Origin: JBEULC01 sp045504435
GTDB taxonomy: Bacteria > Pseudomonadota > Alphaproteobacteria > WRAU01 > Hepatincolaceae
Direction: 5' to 3'
DNA: 64,000 nt
Assembly (NCBI GenBank): GCA_045504435.1
Contig: JBEULC010000001.1
Coordinates: forward strand, 62,001 to 126,000
In this document: piece after piece, positions 1 to 9,047 of the stretch
Position numbering within the stretch: the stretch's first letter is position 1
Layout: each line of letters begins with the position of its first letter
Notes under the pieces: model-generated
Database searches by the model: none
Told to the model about the DNA's origin: nothing
The model's input: only the letters and a program-made list of their open reading frames with translations
Program-made: the position numbers and the translations under genes

Positions 1-1397
1 CAATTAATAGCTATTATGTTTTTAGCTATAATATCTTTTTAGATGAACTGTTGTTAGGAGCTATATTGGAAGCCAATAGCAATGAAGCTATGGGGGTTAT
101 TGATTATAAATTATTTATATGGATTTTATTTATAGGGATTATACCCTTATATTTATTACTATTTAAGGTGCGCTTTATTAATAATATAAGGCAATCTTTA
201 GGGCAACGTACCTTGGTTTTTATAAAGCAGTGTAGTATACTTTTCATGATAATTGCAGTAACTGTTGCGACTATTTACGTCATAAATCCTAAATTATCTA
301 ATAAGCGCCTGGTATTAAGTAGTTTAAGTATCTATTTACCTTTTAATTATGTGGCAGCTTTATATCAACACTTTGCTGTAATAAAAAAATCCCAATATAC
401 TAATCTTATCGATATAGTGAAAATTGCTCCGTTTAACTTTAAAGATAGTAGTTTAAACAATGAAGATATTAACATTATTTTAGTTATTGGAGAAAGTGCT
501 AGAGCAGACCGTCAAAGTTTAAATGGTTATATCCGAGAAACTAATCCTAACTTAAGCAAGATCGATAATTTAATTAGTTTTTCTAAAGTAACTTCTTGTG
601 CCACACTAAGCCGAGTAAGTGTAAATTGCCTTTTAAGCCATAAAACTGCTCAGGATTTTGAATTACCAGTTACTCATACTAATTTAATAGCAGCTTTTAA
701 ATCTTTAGGATTTTCTACCCATTTTTTATCTACCCAAACTATGTATGAAAAGAACTCTAATAATTTTTTAGTAGCAGCAAAAGAAGCAGATGAAATAGTG
801 TTTGCTAATACCATAAAAACCATTATGCCTTCAGGGGTATCAATTTATGATGAGCATATCTTTCCTTTTATTGATAAGCTGCTTAAAAAACCTAAAACTA
901 ATCTACCCCATAAAAGATTAATAGTAATGTACCTTTTGGGCTCCCATTTACCTTATGAAACTCGTTATCCAGACAAATTTAGAATTTTTCCTCCTGATAC
1001 TTCTAATTATTTAATTAATTTAAATAATAGGTATGATAATAGTATACTTTACACCGATTATTTTTTAAGCGAGCTCATTAAAAAATTTGAAAATAGTAAA
1101 ACCTTTCTTTATTATGTGGCTGATCATGGAGAATCTTTGGGTGAAAATGATGTTTTTTTCCATGGCTCGCCTCTGTCTATAGCTCCTAAAGAACAATTAA
1201 ATGTTGCGCAATTTATTTGGTTTTCAAAAAGCTTAATCAAGTTTATGCCTAAGCAATATGACTTGATTAGAGCTAAAAAAGATGATCCTATTAATCATGA
1301 TTATGTATTTAATACACTTTTTGATTGCTTTAATATTACCTCAGAATTAGTTAATACTAATCTTAGTCTTTGCCAAAGCGAGGTTGTTACTAAGTAG
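1..1397 (+). CDS. eptA: Phosphoethanolamine transferase, EptA/MCR family (5' end outside window)
   Basis: Predicted inner-membrane enzyme that moves phosphoethanolamine from phosphatidylethanolamine to lipid A or another glycan. The frame stays open to the left edge. The codons before the TTG at 51 encode residues typical of the family's N-terminal periplasmic segment, so the gene starts outside the window and the TTG is not the true start. Two or three hydrophobic segments precede the sulfatase-type domain. Numbering from the TTG, the metal-site residues are present: Glu148 (IGESARAD), His299, Asp358-His359 (ADHGESLGEN) and His371. The position of the catalytic Thr of EptA/MCR (CGTSTAYSVPC) is Ser187 here (CATLSRVSVNC). 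The C-terminus is complete and ends in TAG. Confidence 0.88.
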   Translation, partial: INSYYVFSYNIFLDELLLGAILEANSNEAMGVIDYKLFIWILFIGIIPLYLLLFKVRFINNIRQSLGQRTLVFIKQCSILFMIIAVTVATIYVINPKLSNKRLVLSSLSIYLPFNYVAALYQHFAVIKKSQYTNLIDIVKIAPFNFKDSSLNNEDINIILVIGESARADRQSLNGYIRETNPNLSKIDNLISFSKVTSCATLSRVSVNCLLSHKTAQDFELPVTHTNLIAAFKSLGFSTHFLSTQTMYEKNSNNFLVAAKEADEIVFANTIKTIMPSGVSIYDEHIFPFIDKLLKKPKTNLPHKRLIVMYLLGSHLPYETRYPDKFRIFPPDTSNYLINLNNRYDNSILYTDYFLSELIKKFENSKTFLYYVADHGESLGENDVFFHGSPLSIAPKEQLNVAQFIWFSKSLIKFMPKQYDLIRAKKDDPINHDYVFNTLFDCFNITSELVNTNLSLCQSEVVTK

Positions 1398-1482
1398 TTT
1401 TATGGAATTTTTAGATATTGAAACTACTCCTTAAACTTCTTATAATACTTTAATATAGTTTAAAAATATAAAGGAACCTAAC

Positions 1483-1830
1483 TTGCAAAACCATAATGTA
1501 TCATCTGTTACCGATGCAACTTTTAATAACGAAGTGCTTGAGGCTTCTAAAAATGAGCTAATTGTAGTAGATTTTTGGGCTCCTTGGTGTGGGCCTTGTT
1601 TAATGATGGCCCCTATTTTAGATGAATTAGTACTTGAATTTAAAAAGCTTGATAAAAAGATCAAAATAGTAAAAATCAATGTGGATGAAAATCCAAACAC
1701 CTCTGCTAATTACGCCATTAAGTCTATTCCTACTTTAATTTTATTTAAAGATGGTAAAAAAGTAGCAGATATGATTGGCTCCCACCCTAAGCAATCTTTA
1801 CAAGATTTTTTTAGCCAACATAGTAACTAA
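1483..1830 (+). CDS. trxA: Thioredoxin
   Basis: Small cytosolic disulfide reductase of 115 residues, the usual length. The active site WCGPC is at residues 35-39 and the cis-proline loop (SIPT) is present about 40 residues later. The start is TTG, supported by AAGGA 8-9 bases upstream; no ATG gives the N-terminal strand. In many alphaproteobacteria trxA follows folC on the same strand. Here it lies next to folC but on the opposite strand, which suggests a local inversion. It is followed by a perfect inverted repeat and then by decayed sequence. Confidence 0.95.
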   Translation: MQNHNVSSVTDATFNNEVLEASKNELIVVDFWAPWCGPCLMMAPILDELVLEFKKLDKKIKIVKINVDENPNTSANYAIKSIPTLILFKDGKKVADMIGSHPKQSLQDFFSQHSN

Positions 1831-1854
1831 ATCATAACATAAAGCTGGATTTTT

Positions 1855-1884
1855 CAGGTTAAATTTTAAATTAAATTTAACCTG
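1855..1884. terminator. Inverted repeat after trxA
   Basis: Perfect 12-bp stem (CAGGTTAAATTT with AAATTTAACCTG) and a 6-base loop, 25 bases after the trxA stop. No T-run follows on the plus strand, so intrinsic termination is probable but not certain. Confidence 0.55.
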
Positions 1885-2776
1885 TTCTTATGGAGGAATT
1901 TATAATCTTATCTAATCCAGATAATAAAAAATTAAAGTTTATTAAAATCGTTGGACTTGAATTTTAGCGAATAAATACAAAATTTTATAATAATTAAATA
2001 GCTCATTAGAGGTGGCTTGAGGCAAATGCTAAGGATAAAATGATATTAGCCTTTGTTCTGAACAAGTATTCTAATCCTAAATGGGCTTATTAAACTCAGA
2101 AGATGTGTTATCTGTTCTAATCATAAAAGTTATGATTGGCTACAAGAAAATGCTCGTGATACAAAATTATTAACACAATTAATGGCCCTTGAACCTGTGG
2201 AAATATAGGGCTATTTAAATTTAAAGCTAACTTATAAAAGGCTTACAGATCAAAAACCCTATTAAATTGCTCAAAAATTTACTTTTTTATATTTAGCAAT
2301 ACTAGATTATGACATCCTAAAAGCGTTAACTAGTTTTTATATCCTCTATGAGATTATCATTAAACTTATACTATACCAATTACATACTCCCCTGATTATG
2401 AAGTTATTATATAATCTGCTGACTTCAAATCTTAGGATAGATTTTCATTATATTTAAGATTTTTCCTAATCTTTAATTAGCTTTAATTTGCTTCTTTTCC
2501 TTATCTTACCTTAGATTTCAGCATTTTTTACATTTTTAATCTCTCCTTAGATCTTAAATAAAAAAAATTACTTAAGTTATCTTGAAAACAAAGAAGATTA
2601 TAATATAATAAAAAACATAATATTAGATAAAAGCTTTAAATTAAAGGAGGCGCTCAAAGAGTAATATATTTTAAAAGCAAAGATCTATCTTATTTCAAGA
2701 GTCATAATAACTTTAGGGTGACAATTTCCTTTAATTAGTGATATTAATTTTAAAGAGCATTATGACCTTTTTATTT
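1885..2776 (+). pseudogene. Gene-less stretch with decayed coding remnants
   Basis: About 0.9 kb between trxA and folC without an intact gene. On the plus strand, short open stretches in different frames look protein-like and are broken by stops: 1890-1967, around 2010-2090 (...WLEANAKDKMILAFVL...) and around 2115-2400 (...WLQENARDTKLLTQLM...). The last two resemble each other, so the ancestor may have had an internal repeat. In related genomes addA/addB can lie near trxA, but I cannot match these fragments to AddAB or any named family. Multiple frameshifts and stops fit an old pseudogene. Confidence 0.35.
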
Positions 2777-4141
2777 TTAAGGGATTAGATCATTATCTTT
2801 CATTATATCCCCTAGCAAATACAAAGAGCCGCAAATTAAAATTAATTTTGATTTGTCACTATTATTAATAATTTTTTGTAAATAATTAGGTAAAATAACT
2901 TGATAAGTTATTTCCTTATTACTTTGCAGCTTGCTTTGCATAAAATCTTGGGCTAAATGCAACATATTTAAATTTTGCATAGTGTTAAGTATTTCTTCTA
3001 AAGAAAAAGCCTCATCATCTTGGATTTTTACCGGATAAATGCTAAATTTGCTTGTGCTTAATGATTCTATATCTTGTAAGTTTCTTAAAAATTCCTTAAG
3101 ATTTTTTCGCCTTAACATTCCCATTATTAAGTAAACTTCTTTGATTGCCTTCTTTTTAATATAATTTATAATAAAATTTTTAAGCACCAAAGCTCCCGAA
3201 GGATTATGTGCTCCATCTAAAAATACCTTAGTAAGATTTTGCTCTTCTAAAAAATTAATTCCATATAAAGCCTCTACTTCTTGTAAGCGGCCCTGCCAAC
3301 GGGTATTTGAAATTCCTTCTTTTATATTTTGTAAACTTATATCCACCACTTGAGATAAAGCTACAACGGCTAAACTAGCATTATTTATTTGATGTTCTCC
3401 AAGTAAGCCTATGTTATTAGCTATATCATTAAGTTTTATAATTGTTTGATCTGCTAAGTTATTATATTTTTGGATTTTTAATGTAAGTTCATTTGGATCT
3501 TTAATAATTTTATAATCTTTGCCGCCAATAATTAATTTTTTGCCATTTTGTATCGAGCATTCTTTAAGCTCTTCTGCCACAGCATCCTTTTGATAATCGC
3601 TAACTAATATAGCGCTATTTTTAATAATTCCTGCTTTTTCCCAGGCAATTTGTTTTAAAGTACTACCTAGCAATTCTTGATGATCATAATCAATAGTGGT
3701 AAATACATTTAAGATAGGATAATTGATAATATTAGTAGGATCCTTTCTCCCCCCTAACCCTGTTTCTAAAATGCAATAGTCCGCTGGATAAGTATTAAAA
3801 GCAACAAAACTAATCACTGTGGCTTCAGCAAAGTAACCTAAATCCTTATACCCGGGAATTTTCCTTAAAGTTGCTCTAATGGTCTTTAAATATTCCTCAG
3901 AAATTATTGCCCCATTAAGGCGTATGCGCTCGCGGTAATTAACCAAATGAGGAGAAGTGAAAGTATTAACCGAAAATCCAGCTGCTTGTAAGATGTACCT
4001 TATAAATGATAAAGTAGAGCCTTTGCCGTTGGTTCCAGCAATATGAATTATGTTAGAAATTTTATCCTGGGGATTGCCAAGGTGCGATAAAAATTCACTT
4101 ACTTTTTGTAACGATGCTCCGGTAAGTTTTATATTAACCAT
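2777..4141 (-). CDS. folC: Bifunctional folylpolyglutamate/dihydrofolate synthase
   Basis: Cytosolic Mur-ligase-family enzyme that adds glutamate to (dihydro)folate. At 454 residues it is close to the usual 420-450. The ATP-binding loop GTNGKGS is at residues 36-42. The family block with Asp-His (TTIDYDHQELLG) and the downstream EKAGI are present, and the C-terminal domain has the LDGAHNP motif. accD lies upstream on the same strand, the standard alphaproteobacterial pair, but about 200 bases separate them, so it may have its own promoter. Confidence 0.95.
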   Translation of the reverse strand: MVNIKLTGASLQKVSEFLSHLGNPQDKISNIIHIAGTNGKGSTLSFIRYILQAAGFSVNTFTSPHLVNYRERIRLNGAIISEEYLKTIRATLRKIPGYKDLGYFAEATVISFVAFNTYPADYCILETGLGGRKDPTNIINYPILNVFTTIDYDHQELLGSTLKQIAWEKAGIIKNSAILVSDYQKDAVAEELKECSIQNGKKLIIGGKDYKIIKDPNELTLKIQKYNNLADQTIIKLNDIANNIGLLGEHQINNASLAVVALSQVVDISLQNIKEGISNTRWQGRLQEVEALYGINFLEEQNLTKVFLDGAHNPSGALVLKNFIINYIKKKAIKEVYLIMGMLRRKNLKEFLRNLQDIESLSTSKFSIYPVKIQDDEAFSLEEILNTMQNLNMLHLAQDFMQSKLQSNKEITYQVILPNYLQKIINNSDKSKLILICGSLYLLGDIMKDNDLIP

Positions 4142-4341
4142 TTAATTAGTTATCTCAAAAACGTATATTATTCTTTTATATATAGAGGTTATTTTTTATA
4201 AAAATACCAAAACATCTTACTTTATGTAATTTAAGTAGCTTTAAGGCAAGCCTTATACTATTAGTTAGATAAATTTACTATTTTATTTAAGCTTTAATTT
4301 TATGTAAAGATCTCCTTTTAATGATCATTACCATTACCTTA

Positions 4342-5196
4342 TTATTTAACCTTATTAATTAATAAATCTAATATGTTTCCTAAAGTAGACTTTAAATTAT
4401 TTCGATGAACCACAATATCTAACATACCATGCTCAAGTAAATACTCTGAGGTTTGAAATCCTTCTGGCAATTTTTTTCTAATAGTATTCTCAATTACTCT
4501 AGCACCTGCAAAGCCAATAGTAGCTCCTTTTTCAGCAATGTGAATATCTCCGATCATAGCAAAAGATGCGGTTACTCCTCCTGTGGTAGGATTAGTTAAT
4601 ATCACTAAATAAGGTAAATGAGCTTTCTTAAGTTTTTCAATGGCAACTGTAATTTTAACCATCTGCATTAAAGAATAAATACCTTCTTGCATCCTCGCTC
4701 CTCCTGAGGCAGTTATCATAACAAAACTAGTATTGCGCAAGATAGCATGATCAATAGCCGCTACAATACCCTCTCCTACTGCCGTTCCCATAGACCCTGC
4801 CATAAAGTGGAAGTTCATTACGGCAATTACAGTATACACGCCTTTTACCTTACCATAACCTGCGATAATAGCATCATTTTGTTGGCTTTTAAAGCGATAA
4901 GCTTTTAATCTATCCGCATACTTTTCCTTATCTTTAAATTTTAGTGGATTTTCTAACCCTGCAGGTAAAGTAATGGGTAAATATTGTCCCTCATCGAATA
5001 ACATTTTTAATCTTTGTTCTATGGGCAAAAATAAATGATATTCGCAGCTTTCACACACAAAGAGATTTTTCGCTAGATCTTTATTAAATAAAAGAGTACC
5101 ACAAGCAGGACATCTAGTCCAAAGATTATCAGGGATATCTTTTTTATTGCCTTCATCTGCAACTATTTTACTTTTAAGATTTTGTATCCAGTTCAT
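4342..5196 (-). CDS. accD: Acetyl-CoA carboxylase carboxyltransferase subunit beta
   Basis: Beta half of the carboxyltransferase that makes malonyl-CoA for fatty-acid synthesis; the partner AccA is not in the window. The 284 residues start with the four-cysteine zinc ribbon (Cys29, Cys32, Cys48, Cys51). The crotonase-fold core follows, with the oxyanion glycine stretches SGGARMQEG and TTGGVTASFAM. Full length, and collinear with folC as in other alphaproteobacteria. The trp genes that often precede accD are absent; rpsA is the next gene upstream. Confidence 0.96.
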   Translation of the reverse strand: MNWIQNLKSKIVADEGNKKDIPDNLWTRCPACGTLLFNKDLAKNLFVCESCEYHLFLPIEQRLKMLFDEGQYLPITLPAGLENPLKFKDKEKYADRLKAYRFKSQQNDAIIAGYGKVKGVYTVIAVMNFHFMAGSMGTAVGEGIVAAIDHAILRNTSFVMITASGGARMQEGIYSLMQMVKITVAIEKLKKAHLPYLVILTNPTTGGVTASFAMIGDIHIAEKGATIGFAGARVIENTIRKKLPEGFQTSEYLLEHGMLDIVVHRNNLKSTLGNILDLLINKVK

Positions 5197-5323
5197 TAGT
5201 TCATCCTGAATTTACCTAGGTTTTTATTAATATCCCATTCATATAGATGGCAAATGTATCATTAAGTTCTAGGTTTAATTTATTACATAATAAAGCGGTG
5301 CTTTTGCTTAGATGTTTATAAAG

Positions 5324-5366
5324 ATATAAAGTAATAACAAAATTATACTTTGCTATTACTTTATAT
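5324..5366. terminator. Long hairpin between rpsA and accD
   Basis: 13-bp perfect stem (5324-5336 with 5354-5366), one mismatch, then 4 more pairs closing a 7-base loop. It lies just downstream of the rpsA stop on the minus strand and most likely ends the rpsA transcript. The following sequence is AT-rich but has no long U-run. Confidence 0.6.
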
Positions 5367-5388
5367 TCTTAACTAATTAAGACCTGGG

Positions 5389-7083
5389 TTATTTAGGTTG
5401 ATCTTTTTTATTAAGAGCTTCTCCCAATGTGTCTCCTAAAGCAAAATTACCTTCTTCAGGAGCGGTCATTTGTTTTTTTTGCTCATTAACTTCTAAAGCT
5501 TTAATAGATAAATTAATGTTACGACTAGAAGAACTAATTTGAATTACTAAAGCTTCAACCTCACTATTAACGGGGAAATCTTCAACATTTTGATTTTCCC
5601 TCTCAATAGCTAGGTCTATTTTTTTAATAAAACCTAAGATACCAGCTTTAACTTCTACTTCTAATCCGTTTTCATTATGACTCACAACTTTACATTTTAC
5701 CACAGAACCTTTTTTAATATTATCTAAAGCAGAGGCAAAAGGATCCTCAGTTAATTGTTTTACCCCAAGTAAAATCTTATCTTTTTCTAGATCATTTTTA
5801 ATGATTTTACATTTTACTTTATCACCTGGTTGATATTTAGTTAGGATGTCCTTATCCTTATTTTCCCAGGACAAATCATGTAAGCGAATAAAGCCTTCTA
5901 AAATCGTGTCTAATTTTACCACTAAACCGCCATCATTAATTTCTTTAACTTCTACAGTTACTTCGCTGCCTTCTGGATGAGAACTTGCATATTCTAACCA
6001 AGGATTTTTTTCACATTGCTTAATACTAAGATTCATTCTTCTTTTTTTAGCGTCTATTTCTAAAACTTTAACCTTAACTTCTTCACCAATTTTAAAATCA
6101 GTTTTAGGATTAATATCTTTCTTCACCCAACTCATTTCAGATATATGAACTAAGCCTTCTACACCTTTAGCTAATTCCACAAATACTCCGTAATCAGTGA
6201 TATTTGTAATTTTCACGGCAAAAACCTCACCTAATTTGTATTTCTCAACCACTTCACTCCAAGGATCTTCAGTTAATTGTTTAATACCCAAAGAGATTCT
6301 TTTGTTTTCTGGATTAATTTTAGTAATTTTTAATTTTAATACTTGTCCTAATTGTAATACCTCAGAAGGATGATTTATTCTGCTCCATGAAATATCTGTA
6401 ACGTGTAATAATCCATCCACATACCCAAGATCGATAAAGGCGCCGTATCCCGTAACATTTTTCACTGTACCTTCAACAATTTGTCCTTCTTCATACTGTT
6501 CTTGACCTTCTGCATTATTATCAGCCATATTTTTACTAATGATAGCTTTTCTTGAAACAACAAGATTAAATCTCTTTTTATCCATTTTAAGAATTTGCAA
6601 GGTTTGAGTGGTCCCAACTAACCCATTAATGTTCTTAATTGGACGAATATCTAATTGAGAGCCTGGCAAAAAGGCTAAAGTGTCATTAACTAATACAGAA
6701 AAACCCCCTTTAACACGTTTGGTGACAAAGCCCATAACTGGTGTACCTTCTTGGTACTGCCTTTCTAAGTCATACCATGCTTCTTCACGTTTAGCTTTTT
6801 CTCTACTAAGCATAATATTACCTTCTTGATCTTCATATCTATCTATGTAGACTTCTACTTCTTGACCAATTTTAAATTCCGGTAATTTACCTTCTTGATC
6901 TTTAAATTCGCTGACAAGAATTTTGCCCTCAGATTTTAATCCCACATCCACAGTAAGATAATATTGGTCTGCACCAATTATTACTCCTTTAACAATATGG
7001 TTTTCAAAAGAGTGTACCTTTGATACACTTTCTTTAAATAGATCGGCAAAGCTTTCATCATTAAAATTTTGTTGTTGTTTCAT
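5389..7083 (-). CDS. rpsA: 30S ribosomal protein bS1
   Basis: mRNA-binding ribosomal protein of 564 residues with six S1 (OB-fold) repeats at about residues 30-95, 112-175, 200-268, 285-355, 372-440 and 455-525. The best-conserved repeats carry VTGYGAFIDL and ITDYGVFVEL. The tail is short and polar. Length is typical for bS1. In most alphaproteobacteria cmk directly precedes rpsA; here 1.24 kb of degenerate sequence separates them, so rpsA probably has its own promoter. ihfB, a common downstream neighbour, is missing. Confidence 0.97.
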   Translation of the reverse strand: MKQQQNFNDESFADLFKESVSKVHSFENHIVKGVIIGADQYYLTVDVGLKSEGKILVSEFKDQEGKLPEFKIGQEVEVYIDRYEDQEGNIMLSREKAKREEAWYDLERQYQEGTPVMGFVTKRVKGGFSVLVNDTLAFLPGSQLDIRPIKNINGLVGTTQTLQILKMDKKRFNLVVSRKAIISKNMADNNAEGQEQYEEGQIVEGTVKNVTGYGAFIDLGYVDGLLHVTDISWSRINHPSEVLQLGQVLKLKITKINPENKRISLGIKQLTEDPWSEVVEKYKLGEVFAVKITNITDYGVFVELAKGVEGLVHISEMSWVKKDINPKTDFKIGEEVKVKVLEIDAKKRRMNLSIKQCEKNPWLEYASSHPEGSEVTVEVKEINDGGLVVKLDTILEGFIRLHDLSWENKDKDILTKYQPGDKVKCKIIKNDLEKDKILLGVKQLTEDPFASALDNIKKGSVVKCKVVSHNENGLEVEVKAGILGFIKKIDLAIERENQNVEDFPVNSEVEALVIQISSSSRNINLSIKALEVNEQKKQMTAPEEGNFALGDTLGEALNKKDQPK

Positions 7084-8323
7084 TAAAAATTATCCTTTCT
7101 TTTCTACATTATGTATTGATTACATAACTACCACAAAAATATCCCAAAATAAGTAAAAAGTATAGTGTTTTTTTAGTATATGGTCTTTTACACTGCTTTA
7201 TCTTTTATAATTTCTTTCTAATAATTTTAAATAAAAAGTTTTTACCTATATGGAAAGACTAATAATCTAAAAATTCACCCACCCCCTTAAAATTAATGAT
7301 TAAGTAAATATAAAATAAGTAAAGAGCAATTAATCTCTTTTTTAGTTACAGTTCCTTAAGATATAATCCCCCCTATAAAAATAGGTAACTTAAATATTTT
7401 TTTGATTTTATATTTTGCTTCCTTTTGGTTTTAATTTTTCTTAGGATTTAAACGAGATCTATTTTCATTTTATGCATATACTATATAAGTAAAGGCCGCA
7501 TATTTATATAGTGCATAGTGTAATGCATATTAAATCAACTTCTTTGATGATATTCCTATAAATAAAAAATAAAACTAGTTTGATTAAGTATCTTAATTTT
7601 CTCGAGCGCTTTTTTAATTTATAGATTTACGACGATAGTCATAGACTTCACTAATTAATTATTATGAAAGTATATAAATAGGAGTACCCCGAGGTATTAC
7701 TTATAATAAAGAACAAATAGCAAATCAGGTAAGTTCAGTAATAACATTGATTAATTGCGTAACCCGTCTTACTTAAGCACGTATTGGATGGCCAAATAGC
7801 TTAAAAGTAGGTAATAAATATGAATTAGATATGGTCCAAAGCGTTGTAAAATCTCCTACTAAGCTTCTTAACATCTATGAACCTTTAGGAAGACTAATCT
7901 TAGTAATAAAGTTGTTTTATAGAAGAATTATTATAATACAGTGCAAAAAAAATGTTGAGCTGGGGACAACAACCCCGATCTAGGATTGGGCTCTCAAAAT
8001 TCTAACTCTTACAATTGAAAATTTTATATACGCTTTATGTTAAAAGAAGCCCATTTAATGTAGCCTCAAGCGGCACCTAAAAGTGTAACTTTTTAGGCTT
8101 ATAAATCTATTAATCCTACTGCGTAACGCGCCAATCTTTATTGATAAAAATCCTATTTATATCAATGAGTTGCCCCAAAAGCGATCGAAATTATAAAAGA
8201 TATATAGGGGGCACTCACAAATTATAATATTGTGTAAAATAATTTGAATAAGGCAGGAATATTTTATTAAATAATTGCTTATTTAAATCTATTTTATTAT
8301 AGAAAAAATGTTAAAAGTGGAGA
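7084..8323. other. 1.24-kb gene-less gap between cmk and rpsA
   Basis: No intact gene. The half nearest rpsA (7084-7560) is very AT-rich and should hold the rpsA promoter on the minus strand; I could not choose a single promoter with confidence. The other half (7681-8120) carries plus-strand remnants listed separately. The gap interrupts an otherwise tight aroA-cmk-rpsA cluster. Confidence 0.6.
7681..8040 (+). pseudogene. Decayed reading frame of unknown origin
   Basis: One plus-strand frame from 7681 reads 31 sense codons, a TAA at 7774-7776, then 68 sense codons (containing GWPNSLKVGNKYELDM) to a TAG at 7981-7983, then more broken stretches. The composition (Gly, Pro, Trp, charged residues) is less AT-driven than random intergenic sequence. 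No family recognised; it could be chance. Confidence 0.3.
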
Positions 8324-9013
8324 TTAGATTTTAGAATGCTTTAGATAATTTTGTATATATTCATATGCTTCATCAAAAGCTTCCTGGATGCTCAAATCAG
8401 TGGTATTAATCTCCTTAGCATCTGGCGCTTTTTTTAAAGTACCATGTGGCCTATTTTTATCGCTAAAATCTCTATTAATTAGAGATTGCAATATTTCCTC
8501 ATAAGTGAGCATGGCTTTTTCGGCATCAGAATCTTTTCCTGTAGTTTTCTTTAAAGCCTCCTCCTGAATTTCTTTATAACGTCTTTTTGCTCTTTCTTTA
8601 GGGTCTGCCGTGATAAAAAATTTAATTTCTGCTTCAGGATAAATAACTGTGCCAATATCTCTGCCATCTAAAATAGCTCCTTGAATAATAAAGCGCTGGA
8701 TAAATTCTTTTTGTAAGTTTAATAAGACTACTCTAACCTCTAAGATACTAGAAACTTTAGAAGCCAAAATTGCCGTAGCCTCACTTTTAAGCTCTTCATT
8801 CATTAACGCATAGTCCAAATGTTCTATTTTAATATTTTCCGCAAGCTCAACAATTTTTTCAGAATCGCTTATTACCCCCTCTTGCGCTGCTAAATAAGCA
8901 GTTAGGCGATATAATAATCCTGTATCTAAATAAGCAAAATTTAGTTCTTTTGCTAATAATTTACCTAATGTTCCTTTTCCTGAGGCAGCTTCTCCATCGA
9001 TGGTTATAATCAT
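8324..9013 (-). CDS. cmk: Cytidylate kinase
   Basis: Phosphorylates CMP/dCMP with ATP. The 229-residue protein starts at an ATG directly before the P-loop strand. The P-loop GEAASGKGT is at residues 7-15, the substrate segment LDTGLLYR follows, then the family hallmark LDGRDIGTVIYPEA and the RRYKE lid. It lies 34 bases after aroA on the same strand, probably one transcript, as in other proteobacteria. Confidence 0.96.
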   Translation of the reverse strand: MIITIDGEAASGKGTLGKLLAKELNFAYLDTGLLYRLTAYLAAQEGVISDSEKIVELAENIKIEHLDYALMNEELKSEATAILASKVSSILEVRVVLLNLQKEFIQRFIIQGAILDGRDIGTVIYPEAEIKFFITADPKERAKRRYKEIQEEALKKTTGKDSDAEKAMLTYEEILQSLINRDFSDKNRPHGTLKKAPDAKEINTTDLSIQEAFDEAYEYIQNYLKHSKI

Positions 9014-9047
9014 CTTTTAACCTTTGCTAATTTTTTCTAATAAATTT

